DNA from: Bursaphelenchus xylophilus
Lineage: Eukaryota; Nematoda; Chromadorea; Rhabditida; Aphelenchoididae
NCBI GenBank assembly: GCA_904066235.2
Contig: CAJFCV020000003.1
Coordinates: 7,254,001 to 7,318,000 of the forward strand
Direction: 5' to 3'
Length of the DNA: 64,000 nt
The notes beneath the pieces are model-generated. The model was not told the DNA's origin and searched no databases. It saw only the letters and a list, made by a program, of their open reading frames with translations. The number at the start of each line of letters is the position of its first letter. Position 1 is the stretch's first letter. Below, piece by piece: positions 63,451 through 64,000 of the stretch. The translations under genes were made by a program, and so were the position numbers.

Positions 63451-64000
63451 AATTCTGAAAGTGAAAACATTCAATAAATTCACATAAAGATGAAATGATG
63501 ACTTTAATCGGGTTTGTGTCGCGAAATATAGAAATGTAAATACGGTATGAAAATGTAAATTCAAATAAAGAAACTCTGAAGCCGAGGCTAAAAAACAAAC
63601 TAACGCCCTGAGGCTAAATTCAGGTGTCGGATAAATTTCAAGAATTTGAACAGGTGAAATGACAAACCCTGCCTCCAAAGGCTATCAGAAAACGATTCAC
63701 AAATAATCCGAATATTCAGAAACTCAAAAATTAGACTCAAAAGTAGCTGGAAACAAAGTTAATGAAACTTTACAGTTCCTAGTACACTCCTCCAAATCTT
63801 GGTCACGCTTTTTTCCAATTTCCTCTGAGTTCGGTTTCATAAAATTTTGGAAATAACGCTTCACCCGTTGTTGTAAAATCTCAAGAAATCCGAAAATAAA
63901 TTAATTGAGTGTAAAATATTTGGAAGAGAATAATCCAATAATTAAATTTACGAAAATAGAAAAAGGTGTAATATTGATTTAAAAAAAGGGAAATAATACA
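63451..64000. other. Window end, nothing recognised
   Basis: AT-rich upstream flank of the small acylated-protein gene. No gene or repeat supported. Confidence 0.4.

Overview
The window is nematode genomic DNA, AT-rich and on the gene-dense side, with short introns (mostly 35-140 nt). It carries nematode-specific chemoreceptor families (Srh/Str-like, Srt), worm orthologues such as sem-5, chl-1, ceh-16/engrailed and pept, and signs of spliced-leader operons. The mix of Srh and Srt receptors suggests a rhabditid-type worm. I cannot name the species. All gene models below were spliced by hand from open frames plus GT..AG signals and checked for phase.

Left part (1-20.7 kb). The 3' end of an Srh/Str-like receptor (+) is followed by a complete Cys-loop ligand-gated ion channel (+), a seven-transmembrane receptor (-), a 4.5 kb gene-poor stretch, an unrecognised 376-aa protein (+) and an ARF1-type GTPase (-). 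Next comes a compact same-strand cluster: a CD2BP2/Lin1-like spliceosomal protein, TOMM7 and TMX2. It looks like an operon and carries two copies of a small MITE. Converging on it is a seven-exon DDX11/CHL1 helicase (-).

Middle part (20.7-46 kb). A complete engrailed homeobox gene (+) converges on a small secreted Cys-rich protein (-). Two tandem SLC15/PEPT oligopeptide transporters (-) follow. They share most exon sizes but differ by intron gain or loss, and the first contains a GC-AG intron. Three U1 snRNA genes (-) are dispersed at about 26.3, 27.9 and 45.4 kb with a shared upstream block, and one of them lies inside a PEPT intron. Then come a sideroflexin (-) and a GRB2/SEM-5 adaptor (-), arranged so that sem-5 and sideroflexin may be co-transcribed.

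Right part (46-64 kb). A protein with a disordered N-terminus and a degenerate tryparedoxin/nucleoredoxin-like domain (-) is followed by a Tc1/mariner relic with recognisable ends, an Srt chemoreceptor (+) with a decayed Srt fragment behind it, and a large TMEM132 gene (-). The last 8 kb is gene-poor. It holds an element with very long terminal inverted repeats and a small protein with a predicted acylated N-terminus (MGINCC).

Functionally the genes are a normal mixed neighbourhood: membrane transport and signalling (PEPT, LGIC, GPCRs, SEM-5, ARF), mitochondrial membrane proteins (TOMM7, sideroflexin), splicing (U1 x3, CD2BP2) and development (engrailed). The most notable structural points are the U1 dispersal, the paralogous PEPT exon comparison, the two candidate operons and the degenerate thioredoxin-fold fusion.
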